Below, piece after piece: positions 22,830 to 33,300 of a DNA stretch of 64,000 nt. How positions within the stretch are numbered: the stretch's first letter is position 1; each line of letters opens with the position of its first letter. A model generated the notes under the pieces. That model had not been told where the DNA came from. It made no database searches and worked only from the letters and a program-made list of their open reading frames with translations. The stretch lies in NCBI GenBank assembly GCA_024803745.1, contig JANJXV010000153.1:1426001-1490000 (forward strand). Direction: 5' to 3'. The stretch comes from Megascapheus bottae (Eukaryota > Chordata > Mammalia > Rodentia > Geomyidae). The translations under genes were made by a program, and so were the position numbers.

Positions 22830-23345
22830 ATTGTGCACGTGGACAGTGTCCCTGGGCTCTTCAGCTCAAGGCTACAACCTTAAACACCTTGAGCCACAGT
22901 GTCACGTCTGGTTTTCTGGTGCTTAAGTGGAAGAAACAGTTTCATGCACTTTAGTGTCTGGCCTGGCTTTGAACTGTGATCCTCAGAACCCAACCTTCTG
23001 AGATCATTTCCAGCTTTTTTTTGGTGTAAGTGGTACAGAGTAATTGAACACAGGGCTTTGTGCATACTAGGCAAGCAAACTACCACTAGTGTGCACTCCA
23101 GCCTTAGATAAGGGCTTTCTTTTTTTCTTTTTTTCACTCATGGGGCTTGAACTCTGGGCCTGGATGTTTACCTTAAGCTCTTCAGCTCAAGGCAAGAGCT
23201 CTACCACTTGAGGCACATTGTCATTTTGAATTTTCTGGATTACTTGGAAATAAGATTCTCACAGATTTTTATGCCTGGGCCGTCTTTGAACCTCGATCCT
23301 CCAGGGTAGCTAGGATTACCAGGGTGAGCCACCAGTCACGGGCAT
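22830..23345 (-). mobile_element. Three further reverse SINE pieces
   Basis: 22,840-23,000 and 23,125-23,345 are long-type; 23,005-23,105 is an ID-type end. A very degraded SINE may extend to 23,520. Confidence 0.7.
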
Positions 23346-23604
23346 TAAATTATTATTTTTTGCATGTCCTATGGCTTCAACTCATGGCCAGAGCACTATC
23401 CTAGGGCTTGCTCAAGGATAGCACTTTACTTCAGCCAGCCAACTCCCGGTCCAAATAGGCCACTCTTGAAGCTAGAATTACAGAGATCGGCCATAATACT
23501 GGCATGTTGTTATCTAAGTATATAATTTTTCTTCTATTTTTGATGGCTTTTCCTTAGTGTACATATTTCCTACATATTTTATGGAAAACTTCCTTCCCAC
23601 TGGG

Positions 23605-23808
23605 GCCATAAGTTAAGCCTAGTGGAAGCGTTCTTGCCGAGCATGAATGAAGACCCAAGTTCAATTCCTCAGCACAACATTGATAAAAAAAGATAAAAGT
23701 GGTGCTGTGGCACATGTGATAGAACTTGCGCCTTAAGAATAAACAAAACAAAAACAAGGATCGTGCTCAGGTCCTGAGTCTAAGCCCAGTACTGGCAAAA
23801 AAAAATTC
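23605..23808 (+). mobile_element. ID-type composite SINE, forward
   Basis: 'ccaagttcaattcctcagca', 'gtggtgctgtggcacatgtg' and an A-rich tail. Confidence 0.8.
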
Positions 23809-23839
23809 TGCCCAAAGTAGACATTTAAACTTATTGTAC

Positions 23840-23985
23840 TTTTCAAAAAATTTGTTGTTCAAGGTGATATACAAAGAGATTGCTGTTACATATGTAATGA
23901 GTACATTTCTTGTAAACACTGTTACCCCCTCCCCCATTTTCTCTTTCCTTTCCCCCCAAGTCATAAATTTCATTTACAACAAATA
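23840..23985 (-). mobile_element. Short L1 3'-end fragment
   Basis: 'tacatatgtaatgagtacat' then 'gttaccccctcccccatttt', the L1 3'UTR pattern. Confidence 0.5.
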
Positions 23986-24377
23986 TATATGTATTTTCAT
24001 TCCTGAAAAAAATAGTTTAAAATGTGTTCAAATAAATGATGTAGGTTGATATATTTATCAAAATGGATTACTTGAACTCTAAAATAAACATTCTAAGTAA
24101 TTTTTCTCATAAAATTGTAGTAATGCTATAAAACTAATATAAAAGGAATTTTAGTTATTAATTTCTTATGTTTTACCTTTAACATTATTACACTAAGCAT
24201 ACTGTTTATGGTATTAATACAGACAGCATGAAATATGATTATGTAAAAAATTAAATGATTAAAAATAGTAAAGTTGGGGGCCAGTAGTTTGGCTTGGTGG
24301 TACACACCCTGGACTGGCAAAAAAGAAGTAGGGTTAGATAAATCAGATTTATTTCCAAATGTGTGGAAAATGGTATG

Positions 24378-24580
24378 ATTTCTTGTTTGGCTAGTCCTGC
24401 GGCTTGAACTGAGGGACCAGGAACTGTCCTTGGCCACATTTGTTCAAGGGTGACACTCTGACACCTGAGCAACAGTGCCCCATCTGCTTTTTCTGTGTAT
24501 GCAGTGTCGAGGAATTGAATCAAGGTCTTCTTGTATACTAGGCGAGCACTCTACAACTAGGCAACATTAAAAGCCAAAGT
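24378..24580 (-). mobile_element. ID-type composite SINE, reverse
   Basis: 'ctgcggcttgaactgaggga', 'acacctgagcaacagtgccc', 'atactaggcgagcactctac'. Confidence 0.75.
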
Positions 24581-24589
24581 AGATTTTTG

Positions 24590-25029
24590 ATGCTATTGTG
24601 GAGTTTTAATTTTCTTAAATATTTGTACAAAGCACAATGGATATATAAACAGACTTGAACTCACAGAACAGAGTCCCACATAATATTACAGTTACTCTGG
24701 CACTTCTCCCGATTGACAAAACACATTTCCAGGCATCTGCTCTGTCCTTCAGCTTTGGTAGCTGACTTGTCTTTCCATGGAGGCCTGGCCTGGATTCCTG
24801 GTGATTCCATGCATTTCATAGTTCCCTGTATATCCAGTAAGGTTGTCTTCTATGGGACCAGACCTGTCTGGTTTTTGGCCCACCCAGGACCTATGTGTCT
24901 GAGGTCTCACATTATAAGTGGAAAATAAAACACAGTATAATAAGCACTGAAGAACTGCACACCATAATATTAACAATGAGAGTTTAATAGTTAGCAAAGT
25001 AAATACAATGAATACTTGACAAGAATCAT
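24590..25029. other. Unique DNA downstream of the RalGDS-like remnant
   Basis: No repeat or CDC25/RasGEF catalytic sequence recognised, although a RalGDS gene read on minus would be expected to continue here. Confidence 0.4.
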
Positions 25030-25790
25030 GATAGCAAGATAAAGAGACGTCTTTTTAGGAAGGGGACAGGGAAGCTCTAAATCCAGACTGGCCTCCAAGT
25101 TGCCTTCAGACAGTAATTCTACTTCCGAGTCCTCAGAAGGGTCTCCTTCCTCATGAGAAACAGAATGTCCTTCCTGAGTTAAGAGGGGGATGGATTCTGG
25201 TTTGTCGAATGGAGATTGAGTCTCTTTTAGTGAGATGGATGGGTCTGGATATTCTGTGAGGATGGATTCATTTTCCTCCAATGAATCCAGTATTGAGAGT
25301 ACACTTGCTGTTTCCCATGGGGACATTTTCCATGAGCCCAGCGTGTGCCCCTTCAGCTTGCACAATAAGTGGAGTGTTACTCTGACTCAGATGGACTGAC
25401 TCTGGGTGGAGTGTGAAAGGAAACGGAAGGAAATCTGGCTGCTCTTTTTCTTCCTCCATAGTATCTGCAGGTTCAACTGTGTCACACATGGGGTTCAGAG
25501 CAAAAGATATATCCATAGGACTCTAAACCTATTTGGTAATTTCTACAGAAGGCCCATGCTTTCTGGAGTGCAGTGATGATTCTCAGTCTCCATCAGTCAC
25601 CAGCTCCATTGGTGGGTTTTTCATCCGGAGTTCAGGATAAGCTCTTACACGATGACCCAAACCTAAGAATAGAAATAGGTACAGAGTGGACAGAGTGGAC
25701 TCTGCAAGTTGAAGTGTCACTCAACTTCCATGAGGATCTAATGGAGGAACCTGTAGAACTGGAGTTTGGACTGAACACTGAGGAGGTGTA
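25030..25790 (-). pseudogene. RalGDS-like acidic linker exon, unit 1
   Basis: Two overlapping minus frames rich in Glu, Ser and Pro: 25,516-25,268 (SFALNPMCDTVEPADTMEEE, then QPDFLPFPFTLHPESVHL) and 25,365-24,991 (SILDSLEENESILTEYPDPS). The 'EEEK...FPF' stretch resembles the sequence just before the catalytic domain in RalGDS/RGL proteins. Boundaries are approximate. Confidence 0.45.
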
Positions 25791-25933
25791 GGGTCTTTCT
25801 AATGAGTGCTTATTCCCGAGTCCTTTCAGAGGACAGACATTACCTGGCTGACACCACCCATAAAGGGCATTTTGCCAAGCTCTGTAGAAGTAAGGGCCAA
25901 CCAATATCTAGACCACATGGGCTTCCTACTCAC

Positions 25934-26155
25934 AGGTTCTGAGGCACCCACACCAGGACTTCTACTTTTTCTTGGTCTTACTGGTCGCATATTCCTCCAG
26001 CTGGTCAAAAAGTTTGTGTTTAGAAGAGCAGGTCCAAAGCCGACATGTGGAGCCTCATATAGAGCTTGAGTTGTGTCAGGGTGTGGCAGTTCTTGAACTC
26101 GTAGAAATCACTCGGGTAGAAGTCCATTCACATCGTATAGACGGAACACATGATG
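25934..26155 (-). pseudogene. RalGDS-like continuation exon, unit 1
   Basis: 222 nt between acceptor CCCACAG and donor GTGAGT. It encodes SIMCSVYTM, a stop, then MDFYPSDFYEFKNC and LTQLKLYMRLHMSALDLLF. This matches the RalGDS segment with W-D-Y-DF and L-QL-Y-L-M-DL. The stop sits where the family has Trp (TGG to TGA). A second lesion follows LDLLF. Confidence 0.6.
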
Positions 26156-26449
26156 CTGTGGGCACATTCGGTACAAGGAAAGTGAGAGCCTTCTCTCTCC
26201 ATCCTGAGCCTTTTACCAAAGCCCCTTTCTTGCAGGATTCTAATGCTGTGGCTGTCCTGCAGAGATGTGCACTTATGTGCTGGGAGGGGGGTAAGAGACA
26301 CTCGAGAACAGGATGACTTTTACACCCCACTTCCAGAAGCTTCTGAGAGAGGCCTCTATGCATCTGTCCAAAGTAAACGCACCTTAAATTAACTAAGTAA
26401 ATGCTCTAAATAAATCAATAAGTGAATGCTCTAAATAAAGAACTAAATG

Positions 26450-26680
26450 CTCATTCCTCTAATCTTAGCCACCCAGCAGGCTGAGCTCTGAAGATCACAG
26501 TGGAAAGCCAGTCTAGTCAGTACAAGTCTAAAGGCACTTGTCTTCAATTAGGCAGCAAAAAGCCAGAACTTGACCTATGACTCAAATGGTACAGTGTTAA
26601 TTTTTGAACACCAAAGGGATGGCATTTAGACCTGGGTTCAGGTTCAAGTGGCAGCACTGGACCACACACCAAAATGTAAA
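26450..26680 (+). mobile_element. Degraded long SINE, forward
   Basis: 'gcaggctgagctctgaagat', 'ggtacagtgttaatttttga', 'gacctgggttcaggttcaag'. Confidence 0.6.
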
Positions 26681-27106
26681 TGCTTTCAGATTCTAACAGG
26701 CAAAGCTATCACAATCCCTCCCTGATGGCTCAAAAGTGATTCAGCCACCAGCTTTTCCTCTGACTCCAGTATTTCACAGGCCTCCGCCATTAGTACTGAC
26801 ACCTCATTTCTTACTGGGAAATGGGATTTCCTAGGATGTCACCTAGGTGAGGGCTGCAGTTGGGAGCCACTTACTCATGCCTGAAATCCAACTTCTCAGT
26901 AAGCACACTGTTGAGACTCCAGTAGCTTGTGAGGGAAATGAAATGGCATGGTGTCCCAGTCATAATGAAGTAGTTTGTGCACTTGTATCATGCTTAGCTC
27001 CCCTGTGAACACCCCAGTGAAACAAACAGGCTCAGAGAGGATCCAAGTATTCCAAGGCTTGGCCAGGAGTGGTGAGCAAACATGGGTTTGGAGGGGGAAC
27101 ACTCAC

Positions 27107-27279
27107 TTTTTCAAGAGAATTTCCAGCAACTACTACATTGTCCTCCACTATTTGAAATTGTGCAGGAAGTTTCCCACATAAAAGAGATCACCTTTCTGGT
27201 AGGCAGGGATCAGCTTTGTCAGCAGCATCTCCAACAGGCCTTCCTCCAGGATCCATAGGTTACAAGGCTCATTCAGAGT
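27107..27279 (-). pseudogene. RasGEF_N-type exon, unit 1
   Basis: A 173-nt segment with acceptor GCTCAG before 27,279 and donor GTGAGT after 27,107. It reads LNEPCNLWILEEGLLEMLL then KLIPAYQKGDLFYVGNFL. This aligns with the RalGDS N-terminal pattern L-E-C, G-LE-L, L-PA, GD-YV-FL. After NFLHNF the frame must shift by one base to stay open to the donor. Immediately upstream is another donor-like site (GATGGTAAGT) near 27,290. Confidence 0.62.
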
Positions 27280-28044
27280 CTGAGCTGACTTACCATCACA
27301 CTGTATTGGCAAAACAGTGGATATTTCAAACGTAGGAATGGGACCACACTTCACACTGAGGAATTGGAATAGAGTAGATGGGAAATGACACACTCTAATC
27401 TCAGTATAGTCACTTGAAAGCACACAAGAAGGTTGTAGTTTGTGGGCAGGATGATGGGTTCAAATAGGTTTCCTCTCAATATACCTCATCTGAGTTGCCC
27501 TGGAGTTTCCTGGCTTTCTTCCTAGAGAAATGCCTGATATACTGGAATTTTGTCTTGGCCCTGATCCAGCATCTACTTCTTCAAGTGAGACATCCATATC
27601 TCTCATGCCTGAGATCCGAGCCTCCTGACCTTTGGCAACAGCACAGCAACATCTTTCTTCCTCCTGAGCCACAGGCCAAGGGAGCTGACTTGAGCTGGTT
27701 GTCACATACAGTGTCTTGGTTACCAGGGGTCCATATTCTGTTCCATTGTGAGGGAGGTAGGGTCACATTTCAAGGCCCAATGACCAAAGCTCCTTGCTCA
27801 CAGAAGACCTCCCCAAATACATACTGGAGGCTGAATCTCCCTTCCCACCTCACATATGGATGTAGTAAACAGCACACCTTTTTGTTCAAATCCCAAGTCA
27901 TTAACTAGGAGTAAGTGCTAGCCTGGTCTCAGGCTCAAGGAGCCTTTCTTAGGTAAGATCCAAACTAAACTGTCACTATTCCCCTTAGCCTTCACAAGAC
28001 ATTTTGCTTCACAGTGCATTCTCAGCTTGCATTTTGCCTCTTGG

Positions 28045-28235
28045 ACATTTTTTTGCTAGTCCTGGGACTTGACCTCAGAGCGTGACCATTGTTCTTAGGC
28101 TATCTTTAGGCTATAGCTGTCCCACCAAGCCACAGCACCACTTCCAGAGTTTTCTATGTATATGGTACTGCAGAATCAAATCGGACTCTTTTTGTGTGGT
28201 AGCCAAGCACTCTACAAATAGATGAAAGACCCAGG
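28045..28235 (-). mobile_element. ID-type composite SINE, reverse
   Basis: 'gctagtcctgggacttgacc' and 'gtgtggtagccaagcactct'. Inside arm B. Confidence 0.8.
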
Positions 28236-28465
28236 CCATCTTGCACATATTTTTCACTTCAATCTACTAGGACGTTGTTAGGTTTCTGTATCGTAATCAA
28301 TTTTTCTTCCTGATGAATATCTGTGCTGTCTTCTGTAAAAATGCAATTGGGAAAATCACAGAGGCATTGGTGACATAAAAAAAGTCTTACAGACATAGAT
28401 AAGTGTTCATTCTTTGTAGGAGAAAGGATATTTTGATATGAAGATGATGACTATTTATAAATACT

Positions 28466-28680
28466 TAATCAGGGTTTAGACTTTGGCCCAGTGGTAGAGT
28501 GCTTGCCTAGCATCCATGAAGATCTAGGTTTGAGTCCTTAATATCACACAGATATAAAAATCCATATGGCAATGTGGCTCAAGTGGCAGAGGGCTAGACT
28601 TGGGAAAAGCCAAGAGCAGTGCTCAGGCCCTGAGTTCAAGCCCCAGGAATGGCAGAAAAAACAAAAGAAAAGAAAAGAAA
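28466..28680 (+). mobile_element. ID-type composite SINE, forward
   Basis: 'gcccagtggtagagtgcttg', 'aatgtggctcaagtggcaga', then an AAAAG-repeat tail. Inside arm B. Confidence 0.85.
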
Positions 28681-28858
28681 AGAAATGTGCTTTTTACAAG
28701 TTATTCACTCACAGCATTTGCCTCTGAATTCTTCGCTTCTGCATCTTGTGACTTATCCCTTTCCCCCAACGTAGACAAGAAAAACAGATTTTATTACTTG
28801 CTATCCTGTTGTCAAATCTTTGGATATTAATTCAAAATACAATATTGCCTGAAATATT

Positions 28859-28882
28859 GTGTGTGTGCATGTGTGTGTATCT
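28859..28882. repeat. Short (TG)n tract, unit 1
   Basis: Imperfect TG repeat just outside arm B. Confidence 0.8.
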
Positions 28883-28914
28883 GCCAATGTGTGCATGCAC
28901 ACATGTGTACAGGG

Positions 28915-29290
28915 TTTAGGGCTTACTCATAGGGCCTGTGTGGTAACCCTCAGCATCTTTTCCTCAAAGGTATTGGTCTTTCACTTCTAGCTTATTATAG
29001 CTAATTGGAGTTGAGAGATTCACTCAATTTCTTGCCCTGTGCATTGGAACCCAGTGCTGGGTTCTCATATTGTTAATTGTAGCTATAGAGAAGCCTGAGG
29101 TCTGGAGACCCTCGTTAGAATCCAGCCCCTGAAAGAAAGTCACTGATAGAAATCTTTATCTTCAGTTAAGCACGAATAAATAAGGCAAAAGTGGAACTGT
29201 GGCTCAGTTCCTCTTGTAGCAGCCATGAGCAAATTAGTAATTGGCAGCACCTGGTCCCTGAGAGAAATCCTTAGCACTGGTTCAAAAAAA
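28915..29290 (-). mobile_element. Eroded SINE sequence
   Basis: 28,915-29,060 resembles a reverse long SINE. 29,075-29,290 is a much weaker forward match ('gtggaactgtggctcagttc'). Orientation of the second piece uncertain. Confidence 0.45.
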
Positions 29291-29739
29291 GAAAGAAAAT
29301 AATGAAAAAAATTAAAACTTGCTGAGGAATCCATAAGGATAAACGTGCCTGTGAAAAATCTTGTCATTTCAGATTCCCTCAAGAGCTTATGTCTCTCTAT
29401 ATTTTTTTCAAGTTTTTTTTAAAGATATTTACATATTTTCTATCTTTCTTAAACAGAGATAGCCATCCACAAAACACAAACACAAACTCTCACACAGTAT
29501 ACCACCCACCCATAAGTGTCTGGCTATGTATATATGTATAGTCATATGTATTGATCTGTCTCTCTATACTAATATATAAATGCATAAACATATGTATTTA
29601 GACAAACAGGAAACATACATAGATAGGTCTCAGGCATTTCCAGATTTTGTGCAAGTCTTCTAAGTACAACTTACCATTGTATTGTTTGTCAAGATAGAGT
29701 CCCTCTAACTTTTGGCCAGCTTCTTGTCCTTTGATACTT

Positions 29740-29935
29740 TTTTCTGCCAGTCCTGGGTTTTGAACGCTAGGCCTGGATGCTGTCACTGAGCTTGAGCTTC
29801 TTGCATTCAGTAGTTTATTGCAGATAAGAGTCTCATGGAGTTTCTGTCCTGGGCTGGCTTTGAATTGTGATCCTCAGATCTCAAACTCCTGAGTAGCTAG
29901 GATGACAGTCTTGAGCTACCAGTACCTGGTTCCTT
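29740..29935 (-). mobile_element. Long SINE, reverse
   Basis: 'gccagtcctgggttttgaac', 'gataagagtctcatggagtt', 'ctcctgagtagctaggatga'. Confidence 0.75.
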
Positions 29936-30090
29936 TGCCTCTTTTACCCTTTTTTTGGCCCCACCACAGCCATGGTATCTACCTTCCTATGTTCTCTCCA
30001 CCTGCCCCCAGACAGGGGTCTGACAGATGCTTTCCACCCACTTATTCATGTCCTCCTCTGTATTGGCTGACAGCTAAGACATGCACTCAC

Positions 30091-30330
30091 TTGTCTGGAT
30101 GCCAAACACAAAGCCATGTGATTGTTTCTCAGTCTGGAACATCCTATCAGATTTATAGCACCACAGAGGGTCAGGTTGATGCTCCTCCAGGGCTTCTTTA
30201 ATTGTTCTCATATTAATCCACAACACGTTTGTCATCACTTGTCCAGCTAATTCATGGACTAAAGCAGCATTCCCTACAAACTTAGATCCCAATACCATGA
30301 GGACACTCAAGGGTGCATTAGGAGTGTGAC
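30091..30330 (-). other. Possible exon of an unidentified gene
   Basis: Open minus-strand segment with acceptor CCACCTGCAG (an alternative TTTGTAG would start it at 30,273) and donor GTGAGTG. It reads KFVGNAALVHELAGQVM, then LWINMRTIKEALEEHQPD and a Trp-Cys-Tyr-Lys stretch. The composition looks protein-like. I do not recognise the family, and the phase does not join directly to 31,127-31,279. Single copy here; its partner would lie beyond the window. Confidence 0.35.
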
Positions 30331-30583
30331 CTGCAGGTGGATGTGAGCCTGTCTAAGTTGGAGGGGATTTCTCCACCACAGGAAATGGAATACAAATTTA
30401 GAATCTGCTTTCATGAGGTGACAATCTCTGGCAGATGTTCTTATCAAATGTGGCACTGCCTACTTCCAGCTTAAAACATGGGTTGATGACCCAGCATAAC
30501 AGTGAATGTATTCACCCCGGCCCAACACATAGGCTGGGACCCTGAACTTTCAGGTAGCATTTGGCTTTGAAGGTCATGAGATC

Positions 30584-30781
30584 TTAGTCTACAAATGATG
30601 AGCCCCCTCCCGTGAGGCATAGCAAACGGAGCCAAAGTGCAACCCAGTTAAGCACCAGATCAAGCTTCCCTTCTTCAGTAGGGTATGGTTTGAAAACTGT
30701 GCATAGCTTCTGTTTGAAGCCAGTCCAGAAAGGAAAGTCCATGAAACTCTCATTTCCATTTAACTGCCAAGAAAAAGCCAA
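30584..30781 (-). other. Open segment partly made of SINE
   Basis: 30,690-30,765 matches the SINE 'ttaattggagataagagtct' region on minus, so the open frame there is not evidence of a gene. The rest is unassigned. Confidence 0.5.
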
Positions 30782-31126
30782 AGATAGAGATGAAGCTCAA
30801 GAGAGCTAGAGAGCCATCTGAAAAGAATGGTTACACCCTGCAACATCCTCATTACCTGATCTTGAAAACATCTCTGCGTGCATCTCAGCATGCAGCCAGC
30901 ATCTGGGGGTGACAGTGACCCCTGTGCCCATTGGCAATCTGCACTGTCTCTGACATCTGTAATGTGAACCTCATTATGTTGGGTTTGTGAAGTGGTGTCA
31001 ACCCTGCAGAAGGACCCAACTGTGCCCTAACTCCCACTGTCCCCTGGGGCCCCTAGCATTCCCCCATCTGCACCCCTTCTGTGGCTTCTGATCCTAGGGA
31101 GCCCTCCTGCCCTGTCCAACACTCAC

Positions 31127-31279
31127 ATGAAGTGCATATTTCTTCTCCTGGGGCAACTTCTCCACAGAGAGTACATGACATGCCCACTCTCCAGGCACGG
31201 GGAAATCCTGCGCAAGTAGCAAATCAGTGATAAGGACATAAAGTGATGAATAGAATTTTAGATCCTGATGGTAGACAGT
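31127..31279 (-). other. Possible 153-nt exon of an unidentified gene
   Basis: Exactly 51 codons, no stop, between a good acceptor (TTTTGCAG) and donor (GTGAGTG). It encodes TVYHQDLKFYSSLYVLITDL, then LAQDFPVPGEWACHVLS. Weak resemblance of LKFYSSLY to the RalGDS CDC25 domain (LKNFSSLY) is noted but not enough to assign it. Confidence 0.4.
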
Positions 31280-31718
31280 CTGCAAAATCCAAGGGAGAAT
31301 GGAATTGGAGGGGACCAGGGATCAGGATGTGGGCATGGAGCTTCCCTGCCAAGGGGGTAGGGGAAGTCACAGGCTGGGGGATGCACAGGATGATCCATGG
31401 GCCCTGTGCAGCTACTGGGTCACCCCCTTCTTCATCTCAGACTTTGGCTTTGAGCTCTGTGATCGTCAAGATGTGCACAGTCTGTACTCTGGCTGGCAGA
31501 AGAAAGGACCCTGGGAAGACAATTGTAGACCCTTTGTGAGTGTAGGAAGGGGTAGGCTGGACACCCAGTCCAAGAGGAGCTAAAACTGGAGTCGAGGGGT
31601 GTGCAAGGAGTGGGTGTGAGGGTTGTTGGCAGTCACAGTCACGGCAGAGGTGGCTCTGTCTGTGGGGTGAGTGCCTCCCTGCAGGCACAGCACTGGACAT
31701 ATCAGAGATCCACATGAA

Positions 31719-31830
31719 AAGGAAAAGCTGGAAATGGCACTATGGTTCAAATGGTAGAGCATCAACCTTGAGCAAAAGAGCTCAGGGACAGTACCCAGGA
31801 CCTGAGTTCAAGCCTCATGACTGTAAAAGA
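31719..31830 (+). mobile_element. SINE 3' half, forward
   Basis: 'gctggaaatggcactatggt' and 'cctgagttcaagcctcatga'. Confidence 0.75.
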
Positions 31831-33075
31831 AAAAGAACCAGGACTATGAGAGGGAACCTGGTACTCTCTTGGTCTAATCAGACACAAGAAGAGGCCGGGA
31901 TAGGCTGTGGAAAAACACAGAGAACATCTTCCCCCAGCTCATCCTGTCCTGCATGCAGGGACAGCCATGTAACTAGGGCTACGGTGAGATCATCTTCACC
32001 CCTGTGCTGCCATCTGAATTGTAGGCCTCTGTCCTCTATAGGGTGTCCTGATGGCTGAGCAGGTGCCCTAACCCTAGATGGAGAGCAGCCACTGACTGTG
32101 GTAGCTAAGGAGAGATCTGTTCCATAGCTATCAGGCCACCCAGCATGGGAGCCATAACCACCCCTCACCCAGGTAGAGGCCAATGGTTCTCCAGGTGCTA
32201 CTAACATTGCCCCACCCCTAGCTCTGGGTACACGTGACATTCCCTCCACAAGGAGCAGGACTAAGTGAAGGATCAGGAAGCTGCCTATGGGCTTCAGATG
32301 ATGGCCAGGCTGGCACTACAGATGGCCTCAATCTGTCAGCACCTTCCCCTGCCTCCATCCTTCCTCCATCATGCCTCTATACCTCCCACCCATTAACCTT
32401 GGAAACCAATGAACTGGGCTCTCATCATTCCTCTCATCTCTTCACCCACCTTGCCATGCGTCCATCCCTCTGTCTCTTCCACCCCACACACATCCCAACA
32501 CCAGCCACCCTCTAGCTTATGAGGATCCCAGAGGAAGCACTTGGTGAAGGGCTTGTGACCACAAAACAGTTACTATCACCCGCTCCGGCCTGATCCACCA
32601 CAGAATAAGAACAGCCAAGCAGGCACACACTGCAGCAGAGTTGCTCTGCTGCCACTCTGATTTCTTCATGGCCAGGATCTGGCTCTCCTCAGCCTCTCAG
32701 CTCAGTAACCAGAACATTGTGCTTTCACAGAGCCATGGCTTCCAGTCTCCATGGACACAATGACATCAAGGTGATGCCAACTTCCCCATCTCTATATACT
32801 TCTAACTATGGGATGGGAGCTGAGGTTCTCTTCTGTCACTCCATCCGCTAAGAGGCTCATGCAGATTTCTATCCTTTGCTCATCATGGTGACTCTTTGGT
32901 TAACAAGTCACTGCTGGGCTTCCAGTTCACCACATATAGAACCCATACTCCAACACTTTTCTTAGAAGGACTGATGACTTTTAAATATTCTCTAGTTTTA
33001 AATTTCTAGTTCCTTCTCTCTTTCATTTATATATTTCCCTTCCTCACATACTTCTCTTTTTTTACCTTCCTTCTT
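31831..33075. other. GC-richer unique DNA, no gene assigned
   Basis: Open frames exist on both strands but none has a recognisable domain or convincing splice frame. Little repeat content. Confidence 0.4.
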
Positions 33076-33079
33076 TCAT

Positions 33080-33300
33080 TCCTGGCCTTGAACTCAAAAC
33101 CTGGACCATTTTCTTAGCTGTTCTTTGCTCAAGGTAGCACTCTAGCTCTTGAGCCACAGCTCTACATCAATCTTTGTTCTTGCGCTAAACTGGGAGTATG
33201 AGTCTCATGCATTTTTCCCTTTGCTGGGTTGGTTTTAAACCACAATACTAAGATCAGGATCCTGAATATGCCTCGGATTACAGGTATTATCAAATCAAAA
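33080..33300 (-). mobile_element. Degraded long SINE, reverse
   Basis: 'tggccttgaactcaaaacct' and 'gctcttgagccacagctcta'. Confidence 0.6.

Larger units (their letters stand above)
25030..27279 (-). pseudogene. RalGDS-like (Ral guanine nucleotide exchange factor) pseudogene, unit 1
   Basis: Minus-strand remnants in RalGDS order: a RasGEF_N exon (27,107-27,279), a continuation exon (25,934-26,155), then a large acidic linker (about 25,790-25,030). Intact RalGDS proteins activate Ral GTPases through a C-terminal CDC25 domain. No such domain is visible here. An in-frame TGA replaces a tryptophan in the second exon, and frameshifts occur in all three parts. The family assignment comes from motif alignment by memory, not a search. 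The 5' flank is inverted-repeat arm B. Confidence 0.62.
27429..28795 (-). repeat. Inverted-repeat arm B (pairs with 10,230-11,609), unit 1
   Basis: Mirror image of arm A. It directly precedes, in the minus direction, the RalGDS-like exons, so arm B is probably the original 5' flank of that gene and arm A a transposed inverted copy without the exons. Confidence 0.88.

Noticed and set aside
22627..22830. Ser/Leu repeat open frame (and 57,610-57,942)
   Set aside because: Translation of the TCTG/TCTC microsatellite.
27495..27908. 137-aa plus open frame (and 62,516-62,929)
   Set aside because: Open in both units but also covers the arm in antisense to the RalGDS-like side; no recognisable domain and diverging without codon bias.
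30584..30781. Exon candidate between the two orphan exons
   Set aside because: Its best-looking part is SINE sequence.
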